In this document: in pieces, positions 35,477 through 43,930 of the stretch | Position numbering within the stretch: position 1 is the stretch's first letter | Layout of the letters: each line of letters opens with the position of its first letter | Assembly (NCBI RefSeq): GCF_001044395.1 | Contig: NZ_JANU01000023.1 | Span: forward strand, 62,001-126,000 | Direction: 5' to 3' | DNA: 64,000 bases | Origin: Caenimonas sp. SL110 | Lineage (GTDB): Bacteria > Pseudomonadota > Gammaproteobacteria > Burkholderiales > Burkholderiaceae_C | Translations under genes and position numbers: made by a program | The notes under the pieces: generated by a model | What the model saw: the letters and a program-made list of their open reading frames with translations, nothing else | Told to the model about the DNA's origin: nothing | Databases searched by the model: none

Positions 35477-36993
35477 GCGACATTCGCAACCTGACCATCG
35501 GCGTGGTCGGCGCAGGCACCATGGGCCGTGGCATCGTGCAGCTCTTTGCGCAGGCGGGCCATCGTGTGCACTGCTTCGATGCGCAGTCCGGGGCCTCGGC
35601 CAAGGCCATTGACTATGTGGCCGGCATGATCGGTCGCGGTGTGGACAAGGGCCGCATCACCGCAGAGCAGTTTCTCCAGATCCAGGGCCGCATGCACGCT
35701 TGCGATGCGGTGTTGCAGCTCGCTGACTGCGACGTGGTGGTGGAAGCCATCGTCGAAGACCTGGAGATCAAGCGCCAATTGTTCCGCGAGCTTGAAGCCG
35801 TCGTGAGCGACAACGCGATCCTCGCCAGCAACACCTCATCGCTCACCGTTGCCGAAATCGCCGCTGCCTGTGCGCGGCCACAGAATGTGGCGGGGCTTCA
35901 CTTTTTCAACCCGGTGCCGCTGATGAAAGTGGCCGAGGTGATCGCTTCGGTGCGCACGTCTGCGCAGACGGTTGCAACGCTCAAGGCCATCACTGAATCC
36001 GCGGGACATCGCGCAGTCGTGACAGCCGACCAACCGGGTTTTCTCATCAATCACGCCGGACGCGGTCTGTATACCGAGGGCCTTCGCGTGGTGGAGGAGC
36101 AGGTCGCTGGCCCGTCGGATGTCGATGACGTGATGCGCGACGCGATGGGCTTTCGCATGGGGCCGTTCGAGTTGCTGGACCTGACGGGACTCGATGTGTC
36201 GTCCAAAGTGATGGCCTCGATCTACGAGCAGTTCCAGCACGAGCCGCGTTTTCGTCCTTCATCGCTGGTGGCCCCGCGTGTGGCTGCGGGGCTCTTCGGG
36301 CGCAAGAGCGGCGAGGGCTGGTACCGCTATGACAGCGACGGCAGGAAACTCGCTGCGCAGGCACGGGAGAAGCCGGCGCTTGCCGCAGGGCTACAGGTCT
36401 GGATCGACCCTGAAGCATCGGGCCTAGTCGCATTGCGTGACATGGCTGCGGCTGCAGGCGCGCAAATCGTTGCCGATTCATCGAACGCAGACCTGGCCGT
36501 CGTCCAGCCCTGGGGCCATGACGCCACGACGAGGGCTCTTGCTTTGGGCCTGGAAGCATCGCGCTGCGTGGCTATCGATCCGATGACACCGTTTGCGCTG
36601 CGCCGCACGGTGATGCTCACGGCAACGACCACTGCGCACGCACGAGATGCTGCACTGGCCCTGTTCGCAAGCGACGGCGTGCCTGTGACGCTCATTAATG
36701 ACAGCGCAGGCTTCATCGCGCAGCGGGTGATGGCGACCATCGTCAACATCGCCTGCAACATCGTGCAGCGCGGTATCGCGAGCGTGGCCGATCTCGAAGA
36801 TGCGGTGCCGCTGGGCCTGGGCTATCCGCGCGGGCCGCTTGCGTGGGGCGACCAGATCGGCGCGAGTCGCATTCTTTCCATTCTTCGTGCGCAGCAAGAG
36901 GCCACAGGTGATCCGCGCTATCGGCCCAGCCCGTGGCTGGTGCGGCGTGCGGCGCTTGGCCTGCCGCTGGTGACACCCGAGACGCAGCGATGA
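35473..36993 (+). CDS. 3-hydroxyacyl-CoA dehydrogenase, PaaH-like
   Basis: This 506-residue NAD-dependent enzyme has the N-terminal Rossmann loop VVGAGTMGRGI (about residues 11-21), SNTSSL, and HFFNPVPLMKVAEV with the catalytic His. It is followed by two 3-HCDH C-terminal domains, which explains a length like PaaH (about 505) rather than 290. It oxidises the 3-hydroxyacyl-CoA made by the preceding hydratase, giving the 3-oxo ester for the thiolase. Confidence 0.9.
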   Translation: MSDIRNLTIGVVGAGTMGRGIVQLFAQAGHRVHCFDAQSGASAKAIDYVAGMIGRGVDKGRITAEQFLQIQGRMHACDAVLQLADCDVVVEAIVEDLEIKRQLFRELEAVVSDNAILASNTSSLTVAEIAAACARPQNVAGLHFFNPVPLMKVAEVIASVRTSAQTVATLKAITESAGHRAVVTADQPGFLINHAGRGLYTEGLRVVEEQVAGPSDVDDVMRDAMGFRMGPFELLDLTGLDVSSKVMASIYEQFQHEPRFRPSSLVAPRVAAGLFGRKSGEGWYRYDSDGRKLAAQAREKPALAAGLQVWIDPEASGLVALRDMAAAAGAQIVADSSNADLAVVQPWGHDATTRALALGLEASRCVAIDPMTPFALRRTVMLTATTTAHARDAALALFASDGVPVTLINDSAGFIAQRVMATIVNIACNIVQRGIASVADLEDAVPLGLGYPRGPLAWGDQIGASRILSILRAQQEATGDPRYRPSPWLVRRAALGLPLVTPETQR

Positions 36994-37859
36994 ACATTTC
37001 TTCCCAAGCTTCAGCACACGAGCTCGACATCGACCACCTGCGAGGCTGGATCGGCAAGAGCGAAACACGCCACGACGTGCTCGACACATTTCCGGTTCGC
37101 GCGCTCGCGGGGTTGCTGGATCGCGATTCGGTCCCGCGAGAGGGCGATGCGTTGCCGCTCGCGTGGCAATGGATGTACTTTCTCGACACGCCCGCGCGTG
37201 CAGCGACCGGGGTGGATGGACACCCCGCCCGCGGAGGCTTCCTGCCACCGGTGCCGCTGCCGCGCCGCATGTGGGCAGCGGGCAAGCTGAAGTCGCTGGC
37301 GCCGCTGGTCATCGGACGTGGCGCGACGAAGACATCGACAGTGCGCAACGTCGAGCTGAAGCAGGGCAAGGCCGGGCCGCTGGTGTTCGTCACGCTCTCG
37401 CATGAGTTCGCGCAGGACGGCCAGGCGTGTCTAGTCGAAGAGCAGAACCTGGTCTATCGGCAAGCGCCCACGGCGGCCGCGCCCTTGCCCCCGGGTGAGC
37501 TTGCTGCTGCGTCCGCAAGCTGGGCGCGATCGTGGCACGCGGACCACGCCTTGCTGTTTCGCTATTCCGCGCTGACCTACAACGGCCACCGCATTCACTA
37601 CGACCGCGACTACGCGACGCAGGCCGAGTTCTATCCGGCGCTGGTCGTGCATGGACCCTTGCTGGCGACCTTGCTGCTGGACCTCGTGCACCGCCAACGA
37701 CCTGACGTGCGGCCAAGCGCATTTGAATTCCGTGCGCAACGACCTGCATTCGACACTGATGAATTGACGATCTGCGGCATCCCCGATGAAGCCGGAGCCA
37801 GCCTGTGGACGGCTGATGCGGCGGGCCACGTCGGCGTCAAGGCGCGGGCGTCTTTTTGA
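36990..37859 (+). CDS. MaoC-like mesaconyl-C4-CoA hydratase-type protein (Meh/HTD2-like)
   Basis: This 289-residue double-hotdog hydratase of the FAS1-like/HTD2 group includes enzymes annotated as mesaconyl-C4-CoA or 3-methylfumaryl-CoA hydratase. The active-site region reads LTYNGHRIHYDRDYATQAEFYPALVVHGPLLATLL, with the catalytic Asn/His set and the VHGP loop. ATG 36990 overlaps the previous stop. With the Mct-like CoA transferase (41019) and CitE-like lyase (24472), it would hydrate mesaconyl-C4-CoA to citramalyl-CoA, as in the 3-hydroxypropionate bi-cycle. The substrate is inferred from family and context. Confidence 0.75.
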   Translation: MNISSQASAHELDIDHLRGWIGKSETRHDVLDTFPVRALAGLLDRDSVPREGDALPLAWQWMYFLDTPARAATGVDGHPARGGFLPPVPLPRRMWAAGKLKSLAPLVIGRGATKTSTVRNVELKQGKAGPLVFVTLSHEFAQDGQACLVEEQNLVYRQAPTAAAPLPPGELAAASASWARSWHADHALLFRYSALTYNGHRIHYDRDYATQAEFYPALVVHGPLLATLLLDLVHRQRPDVRPSAFEFRAQRPAFDTDELTICGIPDEAGASLWTADAAGHVGVKARASF

Positions 37860-37916
37860 GCGCACTTCTTTCCAGACACGCCAACCCATTTCAAGAAACC
37901 GACAGGAGACCGATTC

Positions 37917-39248
37917 ATGACCTCTTCAAACAATGCCGCACCCAGCCGCTATGACGCCGTCGTCATCGGTGCCGGTGCAGGTGGCCTGAGCGCCGCGGCC
38001 CGCCTCATCGCGGCTGGCAAGACCGTGCTGGTGGCCGAGCGGCTCGACCGCGTGGGTGGACGAGCTTCCAGTGAGCAGATCGACGGATTCACCGTGAACA
38101 TAGGCGCCATCGCCATCGAGCGCGGCGGTGTGTTCGAGGAAACCTTCGACCTGCTGGGCGTTCCGCTCGACATCCGCGAACCCAGCCCGGCCACGGTGTT
38201 CTACATCGACGGCAAGGTCATCAACGTGGCCAAGGGCGGCTGGGGCATGTTGCTCGGCACCTTCACCAAACAGGCGGCGAAAATCGGCGCGAAGTTTTCT
38301 GATGCGCGCTCGGGTGGCGAACTGCCCGAAGAAAAGATGACGACCAAGCAGTGGCTGGAGCAGTACACCAGCAACGAGACGGTACATGCGATCTTTCGCA
38401 ACCTGTGCGCTGCCATCTTTGCGGTGAACTCCGAAGAGCTGCCCGCGCGCGCCTTCCTGACCTACTTCGCGATCAAGGGCGCGTTCAAGCGTTTCGGCTT
38501 TTGCCCGCGCGGCACGGTGGGCATCTGGGACGACCTGGCGGGCGGCATCCGCAGCAAGGGCGGACAGATCTGGACGGGTGCCTCGGTTGCCGCACTGCAC
38601 ACGCAGGATGGCCGCGTCACCGCGCTGGATATCGTGCGCAATGGCGTCACTGAGCGCGTGGAAGCGGGCGTCGTGATCAGCAACATCGGCCCGAGCGCCA
38701 CGGTGGCGCTCCCCGGCGCAGAGGCATTCGGCGAAGAGTACATCGCCAGGGCGCGCACGCAACCGCGTCCTGCTGCCAACATCGTCATCAACTTCGCCAC
38801 GCAAAAGCGCCTGCTCGACGTGCCGGGCCTGATCACCTTCGGCAAGACGCGTCGCCTGTGCAACATGGGCGAACTCACTGCGACCTGCCCCGAACTCGCC
38901 CCAGAGGGCTGGTACATGTACGTCGCCTATGCGGTGCCCCGTCCTGCCATCGGCGATTTCGACGAGAAGGTGGAAATCGAGGAGTCGCTGCAGGACCTGC
39001 GCGACCTGTTCCCCGGCTTTGCAGATGCGAAGATGCTATCTGTCCGCGTGATGCGCGGCGAGTGGCCGGCCCAGCGCTCCTGCGCCGGTTTCGACATGCC
39101 GCAGGACACACCGCTGGCCAACCTCTGGCATGTGGGCGATGCGGTGAAAGAGTATGGTGACGGCGGCACGCAGGCCTGTGCCTACACCGGCCGTGAAGCA
39201 GCACGAAAGGCGCTGGTGGCGCTGGAATCAACGACCGCCGCCGCTTGA
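37917..39248 (+). CDS. FAD-dependent oxidoreductase, phytoene-dehydrogenase-like
   Basis: This 443-residue flavoprotein has the dinucleotide-binding loop VVIGAGAGGLSAAARLIAAGKTVLVAERLDRVGGRASS (about residues 16-53) and the C-terminal FAD site in LWHVGDAVKEYGDGGTQACAYTGREAA. The family includes amine oxidases and carotenoid desaturases. In a degradation operon it more likely desaturates or isomerises a ring or side chain. No function is certain. CAGGAGA at 37903-37909 is its ribosome site; a 57-base gap precedes it. Confidence 0.8.
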   Translation: MTSSNNAAPSRYDAVVIGAGAGGLSAAARLIAAGKTVLVAERLDRVGGRASSEQIDGFTVNIGAIAIERGGVFEETFDLLGVPLDIREPSPATVFYIDGKVINVAKGGWGMLLGTFTKQAAKIGAKFSDARSGGELPEEKMTTKQWLEQYTSNETVHAIFRNLCAAIFAVNSEELPARAFLTYFAIKGAFKRFGFCPRGTVGIWDDLAGGIRSKGGQIWTGASVAALHTQDGRVTALDIVRNGVTERVEAGVVISNIGPSATVALPGAEAFGEEYIARARTQPRPAANIVINFATQKRLLDVPGLITFGKTRRLCNMGELTATCPELAPEGWYMYVAYAVPRPAIGDFDEKVEIEESLQDLRDLFPGFADAKMLSVRVMRGEWPAQRSCAGFDMPQDTPLANLWHVGDAVKEYGDGGTQACAYTGREAARKALVALESTTAAA

Positions 39249-39264
39249 GATAACAAGGATTCGA

Positions 39265-41022
39265 ATGCAGGACGCGATACACGATCAGTTGGCGACAGCA
39301 CGGCGGTTGCTGGTGTCGCTCAGGCAGGCTTTCGACGCAGGCGCGTCGGCGCTGGCGCAGTGCTGCGTCACTGCGGGCAAGCTCGATGCCATCAAGCTCG
39401 ATGAGCGGCAGGTGGCGAGTTTCGAGCTCGCATGGGCAGGCGCGGACCTGCTCGCGGCAGAGACGGGCGTCGCCGCGATCGACGCTGATTCGCCCACGCT
39501 GGCGTCGCGGCTCGCGCTCGTTTTTGCTGCGGATGGAATTGCCAGCGTGCTGGATCGGCTGGAGACGATTTATCTTGAAGTCGACCTGTCGCTCACGCCG
39601 CTGCGCGCCTTGCGTGACGATGCGGCCTGGTCCGCGCTGCGGCGCGCTGCGGTCGGCGCGCAGGCACTGCAGGCGGCGGGCCTGGAGGTCGCGCGCTCCG
39701 ATGGCGAAGTCGGGCCAACCGCCTTGGACGAGCCCCATGCAATGGCACAGGATGCGTTTCGCCGGTTCTCGCAGGACGTCGTGGCACCGCAGGCCGAGAA
39801 GATTCACCGGCACGACCTCACCGTGCCCGAGAGCCTGCTGCAACCCCTGCGCGAAATGGGCGTCTTCGGTCTGGCGATCCCCGAGCAATATGGCGGCAGC
39901 GGCCCGAACGACCGTGAAGACACGCTGCTGATGGTGGTGGTCACCGAGGCCCTGTCCGAAGGCTCGCTCGCTGCGGCTGGCAGCCTGATCACGCGTCCCG
40001 AAATCCTGAGCCGCGCGCTGCTCGCAGGCGGTACCGAAGAACAGAAGTCGCATTGGCTGCCCCAGCTCGCAGCCGGCGAGCCGCTGTGCGCCATTGCGAT
40101 CACGGAGCCGGACCATGGCTCCGACGTGGCAGGACTCACGCTCAAGGGCACGAAGACGCCGGGCGGCTGGTTGCTCAATGGTGCGAAGACCTGGTGCACG
40201 TTTGCAGGCAAGGCAGGCGTGCTCATGGTCGTGACGCGCACGAACGCGGACCGCTCGCTCGGCCACAAGGGCCTGAGCCTGCTGCTGGTCGAAAAGCCAG
40301 CGTATGAAACGCACGAGTTCGAATACCGGCAGCAGGACGGTGGTGGCGTGCTCACCGGCCGCGCGATCCCCACCATCGGCTATCGGGGCATGCATTCGTT
40401 CGATTTGAACTTCGAGAACTTCTTCGTGCCCGATGCCAATGTCGTCGGTGGAGAAGCCGGCCTGGGCCAGGGCTTCTATCTGACGATGGCAGGCATGGTT
40501 GGCGGGCGCATGCAGACAGCGGCTCGCGCGTGCGGCGTGATGCGAGCGGCTCTGCGCGCGGCCATCCGCTACAGCGCAGATCGCAAGGTGTTCGGTGCGC
40601 CGCTTGCGACGTTTGCGCTCACGCAAGCCAAGCTCGCGCGCATGGCAGCGCGGCTGGCGACGTGCCGCCAACTGGCGTACTCGGTGGCGAGTCTCGTTGA
40701 CAAAGGCGAAGGCCGCATGGAGGCCAGCCTGGTCAAGCTGCTGGCCTGCCGCTCTGCTGAACTGGTGACGCGTGAGGCCCTGCAGCTGCACGGCGGCATG
40801 GGCTACGCCGAAGAGACAGCGGTGAGCCGCTACTTCGTCGATGCGCGCGTGTTGTCGATCTTCGAGGGCGCGGAAGAAACGCTGGCATTGAAGGTGGTCG
40901 CGCGCAGTTTGATGGAGCGCGCCTTGGCTGCGCCCGCCACAGTGGCCGTTACGCCCGCCACAAAGGCTGTCATGCCGGGCCACGACCCGGCATCCATCTC
41001 ACCGGTGAGCGCATCCACATGA
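39265..41022 (+). CDS. Acyl-CoA dehydrogenase with N-terminal extension (methylsuccinyl-CoA dehydrogenase-like)
   Basis: This 585-residue dehydrogenase has about 150 extra N-terminal residues before the acyl-CoA dehydrogenase core, like methylsuccinyl-CoA dehydrogenase (Mcd) of the ethylmalonyl-CoA pathway. Core blocks are MGVFGLAIPEQYGG, ITEPDHGSDVAGL, the IGYRGMHSFDLNFENFFVP segment (very like Mcd as I recall it) and LHGGMGYAEE with the FEGAEE end. It would turn methylsuccinyl-CoA into mesaconyl-C1-CoA for the overlapping Mct-like gene. Its last 20 codons are partly a REP element read in frame. The isobutyryl or glutaryl-CoA type is a less likely alternative. Confidence 0.75.
   Translation: MQDAIHDQLATARRLLVSLRQAFDAGASALAQCCVTAGKLDAIKLDERQVASFELAWAGADLLAAETGVAAIDADSPTLASRLALVFAADGIASVLDRLETIYLEVDLSLTPLRALRDDAAWSALRRAAVGAQALQAAGLEVARSDGEVGPTALDEPHAMAQDAFRRFSQDVVAPQAEKIHRHDLTVPESLLQPLREMGVFGLAIPEQYGGSGPNDREDTLLMVVVTEALSEGSLAAAGSLITRPEILSRALLAGGTEEQKSHWLPQLAAGEPLCAIAITEPDHGSDVAGLTLKGTKTPGGWLLNGAKTWCTFAGKAGVLMVVTRTNADRSLGHKGLSLLLVEKPAYETHEFEYRQQDGGGVLTGRAIPTIGYRGMHSFDLNFENFFVPDANVVGGEAGLGQGFYLTMAGMVGGRMQTAARACGVMRAALRAAIRYSADRKVFGAPLATFALTQAKLARMAARLATCRQLAYSVASLVDKGEGRMEASLVKLLACRSAELVTREALQLHGGMGYAEETAVSRYFVDARVLSIFEGAEETLALKVVARSLMERALAAPATVAVTPATKAVMPGHDPASISPVSAST
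40965..40994. repeat. REP-like palindrome inside a coding sequence
   Basis: The hairpin ATGCCGGG...CCCGGCAT (40972-40979 with 40986-40993) belongs to the REP family of this window but sits inside the 3' end of the acyl-CoA dehydrogenase gene. It encodes the VMPGHDPAS part of its tail, which looks like a recent C-terminal extension. Confidence 0.7.
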
Positions 41023-42260
41023 CAGGGCAGGGCGTCCTCGCCGGCATGCGCGTCGTCGAAGCCGGCGCCTTCGTCGCAGCCCCCCTGGGCGGCATGACCC
41101 TCGCCCAAATGGGCGCCGACGTCATCCGCATCGACACGGTCGGAGGCGGACTCGACTACCGCCGCTGGCCGGTCACCAAAGACAACACCAGCCTCTTTTG
41201 GACCGGCCTGAACAAATCCAAGCGATCTGTCGTGCTCGACCTCGCATCGCCCCAAGGCCGCGAGATCGCGATGGCGCTCATCACCGCACCGGGCGATGAC
41301 GCAGGCCTGTTCCTGACCAACTTTCCGCCACGCGGCTGGCTCGATTACGAGAAGCTGCGCGCGAAACGTGCGGACCTGATCCAGCTGACCTTGCAGGGCG
41401 ACCGCCATGGTGGTTCGGGTGTGGACTACACCGTCAATGCACAACTGGGCGTGCCTTTCATGACCGGCGCCGAAGACAGCGAAGCCCCCGTCAACCACGT
41501 GCTGCCGGCGTGGGACCTGATCACCGGACAGATGGTGGCGGTCGGACTGCTCGCTGCAGAGCGGCATCGAAGCCGCACGGGGCAGGGGCAACACATCAAG
41601 CTCGCCTTGAAGGACGTGGGGCTTGCCGTCATGGCGCATCTGGGTTTCATCACCGAGGCGCAGTTGGGCCAGCCGCGCCAGCGTCATGGCAACGATCTCT
41701 TCGGCGCGATGGGCCGTGACTTTGTGTGCGCCGATGGCGTGCGCGTGATGGTGGTGGGGCTGACCGGCAAGCAGTGGCGTTCGATTGCGGAGGCCACCGG
41801 GCTGGGCGAACAGTTCGTCGCCATTGGCGCGCGCATGGGGCTGGACCTTGCGCAAGAGGGCAACCGGTTTGTTGCGCGGCGCGAGATTGCGCAGGTGTTG
41901 GGTGCGTGGATCGCTGCGCGCCGGTTCACTGAGGTCGCATCGGCCTTCGACGGTCACGGCGTTTGCTGGAGCCGCTACCAGGGCATTGACGAGCTGGCCT
42001 TGAACGATGCCGAGTGCTCGCCGGTCAATCCGATGTTCGCGCGTGTCGAGCAACCGGGCGTGGGCTCCGTGCTCGCGCCCGGAATACCGCTGGATTTCCA
42101 GGGCTCGGGCCGCATCGCACCGGGGGCTGCGCCGTTGCTGGGCCAGCACACGGAAGAGGTGCTGAGCGAGCTGCTGGGCGTGAACCAGGCAGCCTTCGGA
42201 AAACTGCAGGCTCAAGGCGTGGTCCAACAGGCAACGCCGCCGTCACCAACTAACACGTAG
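41019..42260 (+). CDS. CoA-transferase family III, 2-methylfumaryl-CoA isomerase-like (Mct)
   Basis: This 413-residue class III CoA transferase closely resembles, from memory, mesaconyl-CoA C1-C4 CoA transferase (Mct) of Chloroflexus. Shared blocks are FVAAPLGGMTLAQMGADVIR, GGGLDYRRWPVT, NHVLPAWDLITGQM (with the catalytic Asp) and KDVGLAVMAHLG. Mct moves CoA within mesaconyl-CoA from C1 to C4. The ATGA overlap with the Mcd-like gene supports a direct hand-over. It ends the long operon that starts at 26860. Confidence 0.8.
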   Translation: MTGQGVLAGMRVVEAGAFVAAPLGGMTLAQMGADVIRIDTVGGGLDYRRWPVTKDNTSLFWTGLNKSKRSVVLDLASPQGREIAMALITAPGDDAGLFLTNFPPRGWLDYEKLRAKRADLIQLTLQGDRHGGSGVDYTVNAQLGVPFMTGAEDSEAPVNHVLPAWDLITGQMVAVGLLAAERHRSRTGQGQHIKLALKDVGLAVMAHLGFITEAQLGQPRQRHGNDLFGAMGRDFVCADGVRVMVVGLTGKQWRSIAEATGLGEQFVAIGARMGLDLAQEGNRFVARREIAQVLGAWIAARRFTEVASAFDGHGVCWSRYQGIDELALNDAECSPVNPMFARVEQPGVGSVLAPGIPLDFQGSGRIAPGAAPLLGQHTEEVLSELLGVNQAAFGKLQAQGVVQQATPPSPTNT

Positions 42261-42298
42261 CTTATGGGTAAACCCGAAGCAAGATCCAGCGGGTCGCA

Positions 42299-42327
42299 TT
42301 TACTATAGACCGTCGCGTCGGTCTAAT
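42299..42327 (+). promoter_or_regulatory. TRAP operon promoter with operator C
   Basis: A plausible promoter TTTACT (42299-42304), 17 bases, TCTAAT (42322-42327) is filled by the palindrome TAGACCGTCGCGTCGGTCTA (42306-42325). This is the most symmetric operator copy in the window. The TRAP transporter gene starts 69 bases downstream. Confidence 0.75.
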
Positions 42328-42393
42328 TAGTTGATCAGCGGCGCTCCCTTTCTCACCCTCTCTGCTTATTTTTCGTTCATCAGGAGACAGACG

Positions 42394-43425
42394 ATGCATC
42401 ACTTGCTACGACAACTGGTTGCCGCACTCGCTGTGGCTGGCTGTGCCTTCGGCGCGACCACGGCCGCTGCGCAGACCACCACCGTCAAATACTCCAACTG
42501 GTTGCCGGCAGGCCAGGCCATGCGCGTGGAAGTGATCGAGCCGTGGATCGCCGAGGTCGAGAAGATCACGCAGGGCCGCGTGAAGATCGATACATTGCCC
42601 AAGGTGGTTGGCACCGTGCCCGCGCAGTTCGACGTTGCGCGCGACGGCCAGGCCGATCTGGTGGTGTTCATCCCGGGCTACACACCGAACCGTTTCGACA
42701 TTCTTGAAGTGGCGCAGCTTCCCTTCATGGGGGACGACCCGGAGCGGCTCGCTCCGGTGGTGGATCGCTTCTACCGCAAGAACCTCGCCTCCTTCAATGA
42801 GCTCAAGGGTGTTCATCCGCTGTCGGTCTATGTCGTGTCGCCCGGTCAGTTGTTCAACCGCGTCCGGCCCATCAAGACGCTGGCGGATTTCAAGGGCCTG
42901 AAGATTCGCAGTCCCCAGGCCAGCTCCACCCAGGCGCTCTCGCTGCTGGGTGCGGTGCCGGTTTCCAAGCCGGTGGGCGAGACCTATGAGCTCTTGTCCT
43001 CGGGTGTGCTCGACGGCACCTTCATGCCCCCCGAATCGATTCCGGCCTTCAAGCTCACAGACCTGGTGCCGCACGCCACCATCGTGCCCGGTGCGATCTA
43101 CAACACCATCCTGGTTCTGGGGATCAACGAAGACAAATGGAAGTCCTTCAGCCAGGCCGACCGCGACGCGATCACCCGAATCTCTGGTGATGCTTTCGCG
43201 CGCAACATCGGCCGCGCCTACGCCAAGGGCGACAAGGCTGCGTTCGACACCATCCGCAAGGCCGGTCGCACGGTGGAAGTCCTGCCTGAGCCGGTCGTGG
43301 CCGAGATGAAGAAAACGCTGGCACCGATCGAGAAGGACTGGATCGAGAAGGTCAAGAAGAAGGGTGTGGCCGATCCGCAAAAGCTGATCGACCAGTTGCG
43401 CGCTGACTTCGCTGCAGCCAAATAA
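42394..43425 (+). CDS. TRAP transporter solute receptor (DctP family)
   Basis: This 343-residue periplasmic receptor has a Sec signal (MHHLLRQLVAALAVAGCAFG...AAAQ, about residues 1-27). The mature part opens TTTVKYSNWLPAGQAMRVEVIEPW and includes LADFKGLKIRSPQA, the carboxylate-binding Arg region of DctP proteins. CAGGAGACAG precedes ATG 42394; the longer frame from 42331 would spoil the signal. Its ligand is probably a carboxylate related to the regulon's substrate. Confidence 0.9.
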   Translation: MHHLLRQLVAALAVAGCAFGATTAAAQTTTVKYSNWLPAGQAMRVEVIEPWIAEVEKITQGRVKIDTLPKVVGTVPAQFDVARDGQADLVVFIPGYTPNRFDILEVAQLPFMGDDPERLAPVVDRFYRKNLASFNELKGVHPLSVYVVSPGQLFNRVRPIKTLADFKGLKIRSPQASSTQALSLLGAVPVSKPVGETYELLSSGVLDGTFMPPESIPAFKLTDLVPHATIVPGAIYNTILVLGINEDKWKSFSQADRDAITRISGDAFARNIGRAYAKGDKAAFDTIRKAGRTVEVLPEPVVAEMKKTLAPIEKDWIEKVKKKGVADPQKLIDQLRADFAAAK

Positions 43426-43432
43426 GCGCGTC

Positions 43433-43927
43433 ATGCAAGGTCAGTCACCCGGCAAGGCCGTACCCGCGCTCGAAACCGCGGGCGCGGTGGCGCTGTTCAT
43501 CCTGATGGTGGTCGTGTTCGTGGACGTGGTCGGTCGCAACCTGTTCAACCGGCCCCTGCCCTGGGGGACGGAGTTGCTGGAAGTGGTGCTGGCCGTGCTG
43601 ATCTTCGCGCTCTACCCGGTGTTGGCCCTGCGCTCCAGTCACATCACCGTGGACCTGGTTCCGATACCCCGCCGCCTGCAGTTGCCCCAGCGGGCGCTGG
43701 CAGGGCTGGTGGGTGCGGTGCTGTTCGGCGTGATCGCGTTTTGCACCGCGCGCCAGGCCATCCGCTCTGCCGGCTATGGCGATGCATCGGCGCTGCTGCA
43801 GATACCCACGGCCTGGGTGCTGTGGGGCATGTGTGCGCTGTCGGTCCTGACGGCGCTGGGTTTCCTGGTCGCCATCGTGAAGCCGCCTGCGCAAGGCACG
43901 GTCGTGCACGGCACTTTGTTGGACTGA
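43433..43927 (+). CDS. TRAP transporter small permease (DctQ family)
   Basis: This 164-residue membrane protein has four hydrophobic segments and the family block VVVFVDVVGRNLFNRPLPWGTELLE. It links the DctM channel to the receptor. It starts seven bases after dctP. Low sequence conservation is normal for DctQ, so the call rests on length, topology, that block and position. Confidence 0.88.
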   Translation: MQGQSPGKAVPALETAGAVALFILMVVVFVDVVGRNLFNRPLPWGTELLEVVLAVLIFALYPVLALRSSHITVDLVPIPRRLQLPQRALAGLVGAVLFGVIAFCTARQAIRSAGYGDASALLQIPTAWVLWGMCALSVLTALGFLVAIVKPPAQGTVVHGTLLD

Positions 43928-43930
43928 TCC

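Noticed and set aside
38875-40983. Long minus-strand open frame (about 700 codons) opposite the 37917 and 39265 genes
   Set aside because: High GC leaves antisense frames open. The product is rich in His/Arg/Gln with no known domain, and the plus strand has clear enzymes with conserved motifs.
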